From: Cupriavidus oxalaticus
GTDB lineage: Bacteria > Pseudomonadota > Gammaproteobacteria > Burkholderiales > Burkholderiaceae
NCBI RefSeq assembly: GCF_004768545.1
Contig: NZ_CP038636.1
Location: forward strand, 496,001-560,000
DNA length: 64,000 nt
Reading direction: 5' to 3'
The notes beneath the pieces are model-generated. The model ran no database searches. It worked only from the letters and a program-made list of their open reading frames with translations, and was not told the DNA's origin. Made by a program: the position numbers and the translations under genes. Positions 42,859 to 50,726 of the stretch are shown here, in pieces. Every line of letters starts with the position of its first letter. Position 1 is the stretch's first letter.

Positions 42859-43471
42859 TGCTGTCGTCACTGCTGTCGCTGCCGTCTTCCGAGTTGGTGG
42901 CGGCCGTCGGCGCGCCCTGCTTGTCGTCCTGCTGTTCGTCCGGTTTTTCGCCTAGCGCCGCCTGCTCGGCCGGCGCCGGGCTCCCGGCCTTGCGCCGCCG
43001 CGCACCACCCTCTCGTGCGGGTGGTCTTACCCGCAATTCTGCCAGCAGCTGGCGCGCCAGCGCCGCCTCGGCTTCGGCGCGCTCCGCCCGGCGCTGTGCT
43101 GCGGCCAACTCCGTCTGCACCGCGTCCAGGTCGTTGGCGGATTTGCGCTGCGCCTGCTCGGCGCTGGCGAGCCGATCGGCGAGCGCCGCGGCCTGGGCCT
43201 CGAGCCGGGCCCGGACTTCGGCCTGCGCCACCGCCGCGTCGCGGGCCGCGCTGCGCGCCGCCACCAGTTCGCCGCGCGTGCGCTCGCTCTGCTGGCGCGC
43301 GGTCCGCTCGGCGTCCAGTTCGCGCAAAGCGCGCCGCTCGCTGGCCTCGGCCCGTTCCTGGGCAAGGGTCACCTGCTCGCGGGCGCGCGCGAGCTCGGTC
43401 GAGAATTGGGTACGCAGTTCCGCCAACTGCCGCCCGGCAGCGTCCATTGCGGCCGGGGCGGTGCAGACCAT
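42842..43471 (-). CDS. Coiled-coil protein, KfrA-like C-terminal part (N-terminus missing)
   Basis: About 209 residues from the internal Met at 43471. Nearly all is a long Ala/Arg/Glu coiled coil (RQLAELRTQFSTELARAREQ to AERAEAEAALARQLLAELRV). An acidic Ser/Asp tail follows (SEDGSDSSDDSNDSKN). KfrA-like plasmid or nucleoid proteins have this layout but start with a DNA-binding domain, which is absent; the frame upstream (to 43780) is low-complexity read-through opposite another gene. It is probably a truncated gene. The 3' end overlaps the H-NS-like gene. Confidence 0.6.
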   Translation of the reverse strand: MVCTAPAAMDAAGRQLAELRTQFSTELARAREQVTLAQERAEASERRALRELDAERTARQQSERTRGELVAARSAARDAAVAQAEVRARLEAQAAALADRLASAEQAQRKSANDLDAVQTELAAAQRRAERAEAEAALARQLLAELRVRPPAREGGARRRKAGSPAPAEQAALGEKPDEQQDDKQGAPTAATNSEDGSDSSDDSNDSKN

Positions 43472-43863
43472 CTGGCAGGCGGCCAACGAGGCTGCCATCG
43501 GCGAGCTGGCCACGCTGCGCGCCGAGGCCCGCGCCGCCGCCAGCGCTGCCGAAGCCGAGCGCGATGCCGCGCACGCCGACACCGCGCTGGCGCGCGAGGA
43601 AGCCGCGGCGCTTGTCGCGCAGCTGGGTTTGGCGCGCGGCGTCCATCGAGGAGGGTCAGGCGACGCTGGCCGCAGAGCGGCAGGCGCACGCGGCGACCCA
43701 GGCCCGGCTCGAAGCGGGGCGGGCGGCGTCAGATCGTCAATGATCGGTTGCGAGAGCTCGAGGGTCGCCGCAGCTTCCAAGGGCGTTCTGGCAGGAACTG
43801 CGCGGGCGCACGCGCGTCACCATCGACCATCCCGACTTGCCGGAGGCGTTGAAGGACATCTGA
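43461..43863 (+). pseudogene. Coiled-coil (KfrA-like) gene remnant with three frameshifts
   Basis: On the plus strand, from GTG 43461, AVQTIWQAANEAAIGELATL continues as Ala/Glu coiled coil to about 43640. The coiled coil goes on in a second frame (ASIEEGQATLAAERQAHAA..), then a third (IVNDRLRELEG), then a fourth (FWQELRGRTRVTIDHPDLPE, ending ALKDI and TGA at 43861). Four consecutive pieces in four successive frames within 400 bp indicate a decayed gene. Its 5' end meets the 5' end of the opposite coiled-coil gene at 43461-43471, as if an inversion had joined two broken copies. Confidence 0.6.
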
Positions 43864-43938
43864 CGATCAAAGCGACGATCCAGCCAAGTCAGCCACCCGT
43901 CGACCTCATCGCGTAAGTCTTCCAGCACGGCTCACACA

Positions 43939-43962
43939 TTAACACAACAGATGTTGTGTTAA
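43939..43962. promoter_or_regulatory. Perfect palindromic operator upstream of the PhyH operon
   Basis: TTAACACAAC and GTTGTGTTAA enclose AGAT (24 bp), 72 bp before the PhyH gene. Sites of the same length and ends occur at 50524-50547 and, degenerate, at 50365-50388 next to the tetR gene, so this is likely the TetR binding site. Confidence 0.75.
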
Positions 43963-44034
43963 GTCGGATTGCGAGTTATTGTTCTTGCATCACGCCGGCC
44001 AGCGTCCATCACCGAGGAATAAAGGAGACCCATC

Positions 44035-44871
44035 ATGCTCACCAGCCCATCCCAACGAGAGGCGTTTCGCCATGACGGCGCCGTACTGGTAGAGAACTGC
44101 CTCGACCCGACGCAGCTCGCGCAGTGCTACGAGGCGTTCAAGTGGAACGTCGCCAACCCGGGGCCGTATCACTTCCGCTCGCTGGACGGCACCAGCCTGC
44201 AGACCCACATCGATAACGCCAATCCGGTCGTCAAGGACAAGCTTGACGATCTGGTCACGACGCTGCCGTTCGGAAGGATATTCCAGGAGCTATGGGGATC
44301 GGAGCATGTCTGGTATTTCGCCGAGGAGGTGTTCGCCAAGGAAGGTGGCCAAAGCGGCCGCGGGCCGTGGCATCAGGACACGGCGAACCTCCCGTGGGCC
44401 GGCCAGCACTGGGGCAACGCGTGGATCACCTTCCAGGCCATTCCCAAGAAGAATTCGCTGGAGATAGTTCGCGGCTCCCATCTCGGCATCCAGTACGACG
44501 GGGCCAGTTTCGCGAATGCCGATGACCCGACCGATCCGCTGTACGGCGACGGCACCCTGCCCCGCCTGCCGTATATCGACAAGGAACTCGCCGAAGATCC
44601 CAATGCGTGGGACGTGCTCTCCTGGGGCGTGACGCCTGGCGACGTCGTCTTCCTGCATCCGCGTTCGCTGCACGGAGGCGCCGCCGTCGACGCCGGCTGT
44701 CCGACCCGCCATACCCTGGTGCTGCGCTTCTTCGGTGACGACGCGACATTCCGCGCCCTGCCTCTATCGAACCCGCGCTATGCCCGCAACGGGCCCCTCT
44801 TCAGGGAAGAAATGGCCAGGCTCAATGAAGGCGAGCCGTTCCGCTCGCCTGTCTTCCGCCAGATCGCCTGA
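44035..44871 (+). CDS. Phytanoyl-CoA dioxygenase (PhyH) family oxygenase
   Basis: A 278-residue Fe(II)/2-oxoglutarate-dependent oxygenase. The facial triad is visible as His113-x-Asp115 in GPWHQDTANLP and His213 in HPRSLHGGAAVD, with the following Arg (TRHTLVLRFFG) for 2-oxoglutarate. Substrate is not predictable; this branch includes ectoine hydroxylase-like and mitomycin-type small-molecule oxygenases. AAAGGAGACCC precedes the ATG. First gene of a run with RidA, an MFS transporter and two flavin oxidases, behind a perfect palindrome. It likely hydroxylates or dealkylates the amine or acid imported by the transporter (inference). Confidence 0.9.
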   Translation: MLTSPSQREAFRHDGAVLVENCLDPTQLAQCYEAFKWNVANPGPYHFRSLDGTSLQTHIDNANPVVKDKLDDLVTTLPFGRIFQELWGSEHVWYFAEEVFAKEGGQSGRGPWHQDTANLPWAGQHWGNAWITFQAIPKKNSLEIVRGSHLGIQYDGASFANADDPTDPLYGDGTLPRLPYIDKELAEDPNAWDVLSWGVTPGDVVFLHPRSLHGGAAVDAGCPTRHTLVLRFFGDDATFRALPLSNPRYARNGPLFREEMARLNEGEPFRSPVFRQIA

Positions 44872-44896
44872 TATCGCCTTGCTCGGAGGAGCAGCC

Positions 44897-45304
44897 ATGA
44901 AACGACAAATGATCAATCCCGGCCTCGCGCAGGCAAGGCACTACGACCAGCTTCATTTCTCGTCGGCGACCCGTGTCGGCGACATGATCTGGGTGTCCGG
45001 CCAGGTGGGCTTCGATCTGGCGACAGCCACGGTGGGCCAGGGAATGGAAGCGCAGGCCCGGCAGGCATTTGAAAATCTGAAGACGGTCCTCGAAGCCGCG
45101 GGAGCCAGCATGGCCGACATCGTGGAGATCATGACTTTCCACACCGACCTGCGCGGCGACATCCAGGCGTTTGTGAAGGTCAAGGATGAATACCTCCCCG
45201 ACCGCTATCCCTCGTGGACAGGCGTGGGCGTAAGCCAGCTGGCCCGCCCCGAGTTCCTCGTCGAGATACGCGCCATTGCGGTCGCCGGCTGCGGCGCCGG
45301 CTGA
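44897..45304 (+). CDS. RidA family enamine/imine deaminase
   Basis: A 135-residue YjgF/YER057c/UK114 protein that forms trimers and hydrolyses reactive enamines and imines. The key carboxylate-binding Arg lies in LVEIRAIAV, and GDMIWVSGQVGFD, QARQAFENLKTVLEAAGA and RYPSWTGVGVSQLA are family blocks. GGAGGAGCAGCC precedes the ATG, 25 bp after the PhyH stop. The two downstream flavin oxidases would release imines, so this enzyme most likely speeds hydrolysis of their products to ketone or aldehyde and ammonia. Confidence 0.92.
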   Translation: MKRQMINPGLAQARHYDQLHFSSATRVGDMIWVSGQVGFDLATATVGQGMEAQARQAFENLKTVLEAAGASMADIVEIMTFHTDLRGDIQAFVKVKDEYLPDRYPSWTGVGVSQLARPEFLVEIRAIAVAGCGAG

Positions 45305-45396
45305 CAGCCAGAAGCCGCGGCCCCGTTTGCACACTTAGGTCGCGGCACACGATCCCAAAAGAAAAAAACATCGACAAAGCTGATGGAGACACAAAC

Positions 45397-46830
45397 ATGA
45401 ATCGTCCCAATACGGTCGTCAGACCGGATAAGCCATCCAGCATTCTTGCGAGGCTTGACCGCCTGCCGGTGATGGCTTGCCACTACGTCTGGGCCGCGCT
45501 GCTCGCGGCCAACCTGATGCTGGAGTATTACGACAACGCCATCTTTGCCTACGCCAGTCCGACGATCAAAGCCCATACCAATCTGAGTACGGAGCAGATC
45601 GGCCTCATCAGCAGCGCGTTTTTCATCGGGATGATCATCGGAGCGCTGGTGGGAGGAAGACTGTCTGACAGATGGGGACGACGCTCGGTGCTGGTATGGA
45701 CCACCGTCCTGTACTCGCTGGGCGCGTTGGCGACGGCGTTCGCGCCTACCTACGAGACCATACTGGCCTCCCGCGTCGTCACGGGTATCGGCGTGCAGGC
45801 CGCCACATCGGTGCTGCTTGTCTATATCGCCGAGATGTTTCCCGGCAAGGCTCGTGGCCGCTTCGTCTCCATCGTGACGATCGGGTTCGTGGTCTCCGGC
45901 ATCGGGGCTGCGGCGCTGGCGATGTTCTATCTCCCGCACAGCAGTACCGGTGCCTGGCGCAACCTGTTCCTGGCTGGCAGCATCGGCCTGCTGATTGCGC
46001 CCCTGGCACGCTTCATCCTGCCGGAATCGGTGCGCTGGTGTGTCTCGCGCGGGTGGTCCGACCGCGCCGAACGCATCGTCAGAGAACTGGAAGCACGCGC
46101 ACTGCGCCGCGGTCCGCTCGACGAACCCGGAATTGCCGCAACTCAACAGAACGCCGCAGCACCAACGCTACGCGACCTCATCAACGACAAGGCCGTTCTG
46201 CGAACCATAGCCGTTCTCACGCTCGGCTATTTCGGCGCCACCTTGGCCTACTACCTGTTCGGGCAGTGGGGCGTCTACTCGCTCGTGTACAGCCTCAAGT
46301 ACTCCGAGGAAGATGCGTATTTCATCCTGTTCCTATGGAACGTGATTTATGGCGTCACGCCGTTCGTCGCCATGCTGTTTCTCGACCGGTATGAACGCAA
46401 GTCCACCATCCTTGTCGTGTCCGTGCTCAGCGCCCTGCCGTTGGTCGTGCTCGGCATCTCGGCCACCAACTGGACGGTGATCGGTGCGGGCGGTCTCGCG
46501 TCCATCATCACCGGGCTCGTTGTCAATGCGTACTACACCTATATTCCGGAGACGATTCCGACGCAGCTGCGCGCCCTGGGCAGCGGCATCGTGATTTCCG
46601 GCGGGCGGTTCGGCGGAGCGGCCGCCGGCGTCCTGGGCGCCGCGCTGTTCTCGGCAAGCGGCATGGCGGGCGTAATGCTCGCGGCGGCAGCCTGCTACAT
46701 CGTCTTCTCCATCCCCGTTGCCCTGTTCGGCCCGCGCACGACCAACCGCTCGCTGGAAGCCGTTACCGACGAAGGGTCCGGCGCTGCAAACGGAGCGCGC
46801 CAATCCCCGGACACGCCCATGGCCGCCTGA
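45397..46830 (+). CDS. MFS transporter (AAHS/sugar-porter-like organic-acid/H+ symporter)
   Basis: A 477-residue inner-membrane transporter with about 12 predicted helices. The MFS motif A GGRLSDRWGRRS lies after helix 2, a second motif (DRYERKS) after helix 8, and ASRVVTGIGVQAATSVLL at the helix 4 motif. There is a cytoplasmic loop (RAERIVRELEARALRRGP) between the halves. It probably imports the substrate of the neighbouring oxygenase and oxidases. GGAGACACAAAC precedes ATG 45397. It is part of the run 44035-49628. Confidence 0.92.
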   Translation: MNRPNTVVRPDKPSSILARLDRLPVMACHYVWAALLAANLMLEYYDNAIFAYASPTIKAHTNLSTEQIGLISSAFFIGMIIGALVGGRLSDRWGRRSVLVWTTVLYSLGALATAFAPTYETILASRVVTGIGVQAATSVLLVYIAEMFPGKARGRFVSIVTIGFVVSGIGAAALAMFYLPHSSTGAWRNLFLAGSIGLLIAPLARFILPESVRWCVSRGWSDRAERIVRELEARALRRGPLDEPGIAATQQNAAAPTLRDLINDKAVLRTIAVLTLGYFGATLAYYLFGQWGVYSLVYSLKYSEEDAYFILFLWNVIYGVTPFVAMLFLDRYERKSTILVVSVLSALPLVVLGISATNWTVIGAGGLASIITGLVVNAYYTYIPETIPTQLRALGSGIVISGGRFGGAAAGVLGAALFSASGMAGVMLAAAACYIVFSIPVALFGPRTTNRSLEAVTDEGSGAANGARQSPDTPMAA

Positions 46831-46903
46831 CACGGCATTGCCGTCAAGTACCGGGTGGTTGTGTCCCGGCAGCACGAATCTCCAGATAAAGGAACGCGGC
46901 AAC

Positions 46904-48235
46904 GTGACTGAAGACTTCAAGACATATCGAACGCTGGGCGGCTGGATAGAAAAGCCGGCCGATCTGCAGCCACCGCTCGAGGGCCACACCAACGCCAATG
47001 TGGTCATCGTCGGCGCCGGCTTTGCCGGCCTTTGCGCGGCGCTGGAGCTTGCCCGGCACCGCGTGAAGGTGGTCGTCCTCGAACGCGAATTCTGCGGCTA
47101 TGGAGCGAGCAGCCGCAACGCGGGCTATCTCGCCGGCGGTCAGGGACTCAAGCTCGACCGTTTCCTCAAGCGCGCAGGCCATGAGAAAGCGAAGCAGATC
47201 GTGCGCTTCTACCAGGACGGCGTCAGCTTCGCCGAAGGCAAGTTCGCGGAGTACGGGATCGACTGTGACTACAACCAGTCGGGACTGATCCGTGCCGGCA
47301 TCGACCCCTCGCAGGAAGGCAGGGTGCGCGACGATATGCGCATCAGCGCCGAACTCGGATGCCCATCGGAATATCTGGACCAGGCCGAGATGCGCGCACG
47401 TGGCATCCCGCCAGCGTTCCTGTTCGGCAGCTACGTGTCGAACGGCGGCACGCTCGATCCCGGCAAGTACGTCCTGGGCCTGCGGCGCGCGGCCCTGCGG
47501 GCAGGCGTCACGATCCACGAGAACACGCCGTTGCTGTCCTTCACCGAAGGACCAGTCGTCAAGGTGCAGACGCCGCGCGGCAGTGTCAGCGCGCCGGTCA
47601 TGATCCTGGCCACCAACGCCTATACGCCCCAGCTCGGCCCGCTCGCGGACAAGGTGGTGCCGTTGCGGCTCTCGGCCATGGAGACCGAACCGCTTTCCCC
47701 CGTCCAGCTGGCAGCGCTTGGGTGGCATCGTCGCGAAGGCATCACCACCATGCTCTGGGTCATGGAGAGCCATCGCCTGACGGCGCGCAACACGCTGGTC
47801 GTGACGACCAAGCGCCTGCGCTACCCGTTCGGCTCGCAGACGCCGGATGTGCCGGAGCACGCCCAGTACCGGGCGCTGCGGATGGCCCTGCACGACCGCT
47901 TTCCACCCTTGAGGGGTATCGCCATCCGGCGCTGCTGGAGCGGCTACATCAGCTATGCCGACGATGGCCTGCCGGTGATCGGCACCACCCGAGCGGACCG
48001 GAACATCTACTACGCGGCGGGATGCTCCGGCCACGGCGTCGGCACACAGGGCATGGTCGGACACATGCTGGCCGAGAGGATCTGCGGCATCGAGAACCCG
48101 CTGCTTGCGATGCTGATGCAACACAGCCCGCCCACGACGCTGCCCGAGCCGCTGCGCTGGTTCGCGCTGAACGCCGCCCTGAAGGTCGCAAGCAGGCTCG
48201 ATGAACGCTCGAACCGCAAGGCGCGCGCCGCATGA
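46904..48235 (+). CDS. FAD-dependent amino-acid/amine oxidoreductase (DAO family)
   Basis: A 443-residue flavoprotein. Rossmann motif VVIVGAGFAGLCAALELA, with Glu in VVLEREFCGYGASSRNAGYL typical of the DadA/PuuB/sarcosine-oxidase group. C-terminal FAD closure is YADDGLPVIG followed by YYAAGCSGHGVGTQGMVGHM. It oxidises C-N bonds of amines or amino acids. GTG start at 46904 behind AAGGAA. It is paralogous to the incomplete gene at the right edge (63047-64000), with shared blocks such as MRARGIPPAFLFG and DPGKYVLGLRRAALRAGV. Confidence 0.92.
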   Translation: MTEDFKTYRTLGGWIEKPADLQPPLEGHTNANVVIVGAGFAGLCAALELARHRVKVVVLEREFCGYGASSRNAGYLAGGQGLKLDRFLKRAGHEKAKQIVRFYQDGVSFAEGKFAEYGIDCDYNQSGLIRAGIDPSQEGRVRDDMRISAELGCPSEYLDQAEMRARGIPPAFLFGSYVSNGGTLDPGKYVLGLRRAALRAGVTIHENTPLLSFTEGPVVKVQTPRGSVSAPVMILATNAYTPQLGPLADKVVPLRLSAMETEPLSPVQLAALGWHRREGITTMLWVMESHRLTARNTLVVTTKRLRYPFGSQTPDVPEHAQYRALRMALHDRFPPLRGIAIRRCWSGYISYADDGLPVIGTTRADRNIYYAAGCSGHGVGTQGMVGHMLAERICGIENPLLAMLMQHSPPTTLPEPLRWFALNAALKVASRLDERSNRKARAA

Positions 48236-48323
48236 GGCATGCGCTGGGGGATGCTACGCGATGGCATGACAGCGGGGACTTGCGGGACCCCTGCATTAAC
48301 TGAAATTCGCTACGGAAATACTC

Positions 48324-49628
48324 ATGACAGATCTGTACGATGTCGCCGTGATTGGCGCTGGCTTCGCAGGCGTGACTGCCGCACGGGACCTCAGCATGGC
48401 AGGCCATTCGGTGGTCCTGCTCGAGGCGCGTGACCGGATTGGCGGCCGGACCTGGTGGGGAAAGGCCCTCGGCCTGCACCTCGATCTGGGCGGCACCTAC
48501 GTGCACTGGACCCAGGCGCATGTGTGGCGCGAACTCAAGCGCTATGGCATCGGGCTGGCCAAACCGATGCCGGTGACCAGGGCCTACTGGTACGCCGACG
48601 GCGTGGTGCACGCCGGGACGTGGGAGCAACTCCACCAACTGACCGCGCCGCTGGTCGCCCGCTTCTTTGCCGATGCCCGGACGCACTTTCCCCAGGTGGA
48701 TGACCTCGCAGCCGCCGATGTCGGCGCGATCGACAAGCAGACCATCGGCGACCGGCTTGACGCGCTTGAACTCTCCGCGCACGACCGTGACCTGCTGGTC
48801 AACGCGATGTCCATCCTGGTTTGTGCCGAACACGAGCAGGGGCTCGCGCAACTGCTGTTCTGGTGCGCGATCTGCTTCGGCAGCTGGAGCGCGTTCAAGG
48901 AAATCGCCGGGCACTGGCCGATCGAGGGCGGCACCGGCCGCCTGATCGACGCCATGAGCGCCGAGTCGGCCGCCGAGTTGCGCCTCTCGACGCCGGTGGC
49001 CGCTGTCGATGACAACGGGCATGAGGTCATCGTGACCACCCGCGATGGAGAGCGTATCCGGGCCCGGCGCGCCGTGGTGGCATTGCCGCTGAATCTGCTG
49101 AGCGAGCTTTCCGTCACGCCTGCACTGCCGCAACCCGTGCGCGCCATGATCGAGCAAAAGAACCCGATCCTGCCCAGCAAGATCTGGGTACGGGTCAAGG
49201 GCGAGATCGAGCCCTTCGTAATCTATGCGCCGGCGGGCAAGCATCCCATCAATACCGCCCATGCCGAACGGCGCGACGATGGCGATACGCTGGTGGTGTG
49301 CTTCTGCGCCGATGCCTCAACGCTGGACGGGAATGACCGCGAGGCAGTACAGCAGGCGCTGCGGGACTTTATCCCGGACATCGAAGTGGTGGACACGGTC
49401 TGCCAGGATTGGGCGAACGACCCGTTCTCCAAAGGCGGATGGATGCATCACCGCCCCGGCAATCTGACGCACGCAGCTCCCTTGATGCGACAACCCCACG
49501 GCCGCATCCACTTCGCGGGAGCGGACATCGCACCGATCGGGGTTGGCGGCATCGACGGTGCCATCGAGACCGGCACCAGGGCTGCCGCTGACGTCGCCCG
49601 CGCTTTGGATGGCGCTGGCCACCGCTGA
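48324..49628 (+). CDS. Flavin monoamine oxidase-like protein
   Basis: A 434-residue amine oxidase. The FAD-binding start is YDVAVIGAGFAGVTAARDLS, then RDRIGGRTWW with the GG doublet. The mid region is hydrophobic substrate-binding sequence (LLFWCAICFGSWSAF). The C-terminus HFAGADIAPIGVGGIDGAIE replaces the usual GE(T/H) with GAD, contacting the flavin. It lacks a covalent-FAD Cys. It acts in the cytoplasm, with no signal peptide. Eight bases separate its stop from the convergent tetR gene. With RidA and the DAO-type enzyme it makes an amine-oxidation set. Confidence 0.9.
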   Translation: MTDLYDVAVIGAGFAGVTAARDLSMAGHSVVLLEARDRIGGRTWWGKALGLHLDLGGTYVHWTQAHVWRELKRYGIGLAKPMPVTRAYWYADGVVHAGTWEQLHQLTAPLVARFFADARTHFPQVDDLAAADVGAIDKQTIGDRLDALELSAHDRDLLVNAMSILVCAEHEQGLAQLLFWCAICFGSWSAFKEIAGHWPIEGGTGRLIDAMSAESAAELRLSTPVAAVDDNGHEVIVTTRDGERIRARRAVVALPLNLLSELSVTPALPQPVRAMIEQKNPILPSKIWVRVKGEIEPFVIYAPAGKHPINTAHAERRDDGDTLVVCFCADASTLDGNDREAVQQALRDFIPDIEVVDTVCQDWANDPFSKGGWMHHRPGNLTHAAPLMRQPHGRIHFAGADIAPIGVGGIDGAIETGTRAAADVARALDGAGHR

Positions 49629-49635
49629 TGCCGTG

Positions 49636-50295
49636 CTACGCGCGCACCGCCCGTCCGCCAGGATTCTGCTCGCCCGGCACGGGCGCAACCAGCACCGCCA
49701 GCGCATCGATGAGCGCCCGCATTCGCTTTGGCGTGAATCGCTTGGGCTCGATGGGATACATCATCATCCACCCGTCCCCCATGGCAACGAGCTGATCGGT
49801 GAGGATGTCCGCCGGAATATCATTGCGGACCGTCCCTTTCTCCTGAGCGTCCTTGACAATGGCAGTGAGCAAGCGGCGATAACGCGCGTAGCGCCTGGCG
49901 ATGACTTCCGCAAACGCAGGCTCGTGGCGCCCCTGCGCCAGCAACTCCGATGTCGCCGGCCAGAACCTCGTGCTGCGGTCCGTCAGCCTGATCCAGCTTT
50001 CGAACGGCGCAAGGATGTCACCGCTTTCCCGGGCCGACTCCAGCATCGCGTCGAAACGGTCAAATGCGCTCTCCATCAGCGCCACGACCAGCTCTTCCTT
50101 GTTCGCGAAGTAATACGTCACCGCCCCAGTGGTGTAGCCCGCATGCTTGGCAACCTTGCGCAGCGATGCGTTGGCGTATCCCTCCTGTGCAATCACCATG
50201 GATGCCGCGCGCAGCAGCTCCTTGCGCTTCGCTTCGCGGTCGCCGACCGGACGACCCCGGGTTGAGACCTGCTCGATATCGTCGTCTCTGTCCAT
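49636..50295 (-). CDS. TetR-family transcriptional repressor
   Basis: A 219-residue regulator. N-terminal helix-turn-helix: REAKRKELLRAASMVIAQEG, then ASLRKVAKHAGYTTGAVTYYFANKEELV, typical of TetR. The C-terminal ligand domain is all-helical (SWIRLTDRSTRFWPATSELL and others), related to BetI-like repressors. The ATG at 50295 was chosen; GTG 50331 is the upstream alternative. Its 5' flank holds two TTAACA-N-TGTTAA-like palindromes, and a third perfect one lies before the PhyH operon, so it probably represses itself, the porin and the amine operon, with an amine as inducer. Confidence 0.9.
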   Translation of the reverse strand: MDRDDDIEQVSTRGRPVGDREAKRKELLRAASMVIAQEGYANASLRKVAKHAGYTTGAVTYYFANKEELVVALMESAFDRFDAMLESARESGDILAPFESWIRLTDRSTRFWPATSELLAQGRHEPAFAEVIARRYARYRRLLTAIVKDAQEKGTVRNDIPADILTDQLVAMGDGWMMMYPIEPKRFTPKRMRALIDALAVLVAPVPGEQNPGGRAVRA

Positions 50296-50364
50296 TGTTC
50301 TGTTCTGTCTCTTGAGGAGGATTTCGATCACTGGATGCCGCCGGTTAGCCGCCAGAAGCCTGAT

Positions 50365-50388
50365 TTTACAGAATTGACGTTATGTTCC
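50365..50388. promoter_or_regulatory. Degenerate TetR operator candidate
   Basis: The right half ACGTTATGTTCC matches 10 of 12 bases of the right half of the 50524-50547 site; the left half is weaker. It lies 70 bp before the tetR start, suited to autoregulation. Confidence 0.45.
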
Positions 50389-50523
50389 GATTCTAGCCCC
50401 TTCAGCGTTCTTGCCTCCGGCAACGCCCGGGTGCAGCCCGTTCCATCCGGGACGCGCAGCCTGTGTCCGCCCCTGCCCCCCTCTCCTTGCCGGGACCACG
50501 CAGGGAATACCCGTCCTTTTTAT

Positions 50524-50547
50524 TTAACATTACACACGTTATGTTAA
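50524..50547. promoter_or_regulatory. TetR operator candidate upstream of the porin
   Basis: TTAACAT...ATGTTAA ends enclose a partly symmetric centre (24 bp in all), the same length and end sequence as the perfect palindrome at 43939-43962. It stands between divergent tetR and porin genes. Confidence 0.6.
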
Positions 50548-50726
50548 TTCACGATTCGCGCGAATCGCCGGGCAGGACTTCAGAAAGAGTGCGCGGCCGA
50601 TGCCTTTGCATGCGGCCGCCAGGCAACTGACAAACAGGGAGATGGTTGATGGATGCATTCAGGCGCAATGGGTTGAGCAAGGATGGTGCTGTCGTCAGGG
50701 AACAGCGTCGTGAGGAGAAACACCGA

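Larger units (their letters stand above)
50296..50726. other. Divergent control region between tetR and the porin
   Basis: About 430 bp without a firm gene. It holds two operator-like palindromes (50365-50388 and 50524-50547) and a degenerate C-run followed by TTGCCGGG at about 50473-50493. An ATG at 50649 with GGGAG before it is an alternative, longer start for the porin. Confidence 0.6.

Noticed and set aside
42867..43646. Second minus-strand open frame overlapping the coiled-coil region
   Set aside because: Gly/Arg-rich sequence opposite the plus-strand coiled coil; it is the shadow of two real reading frames.
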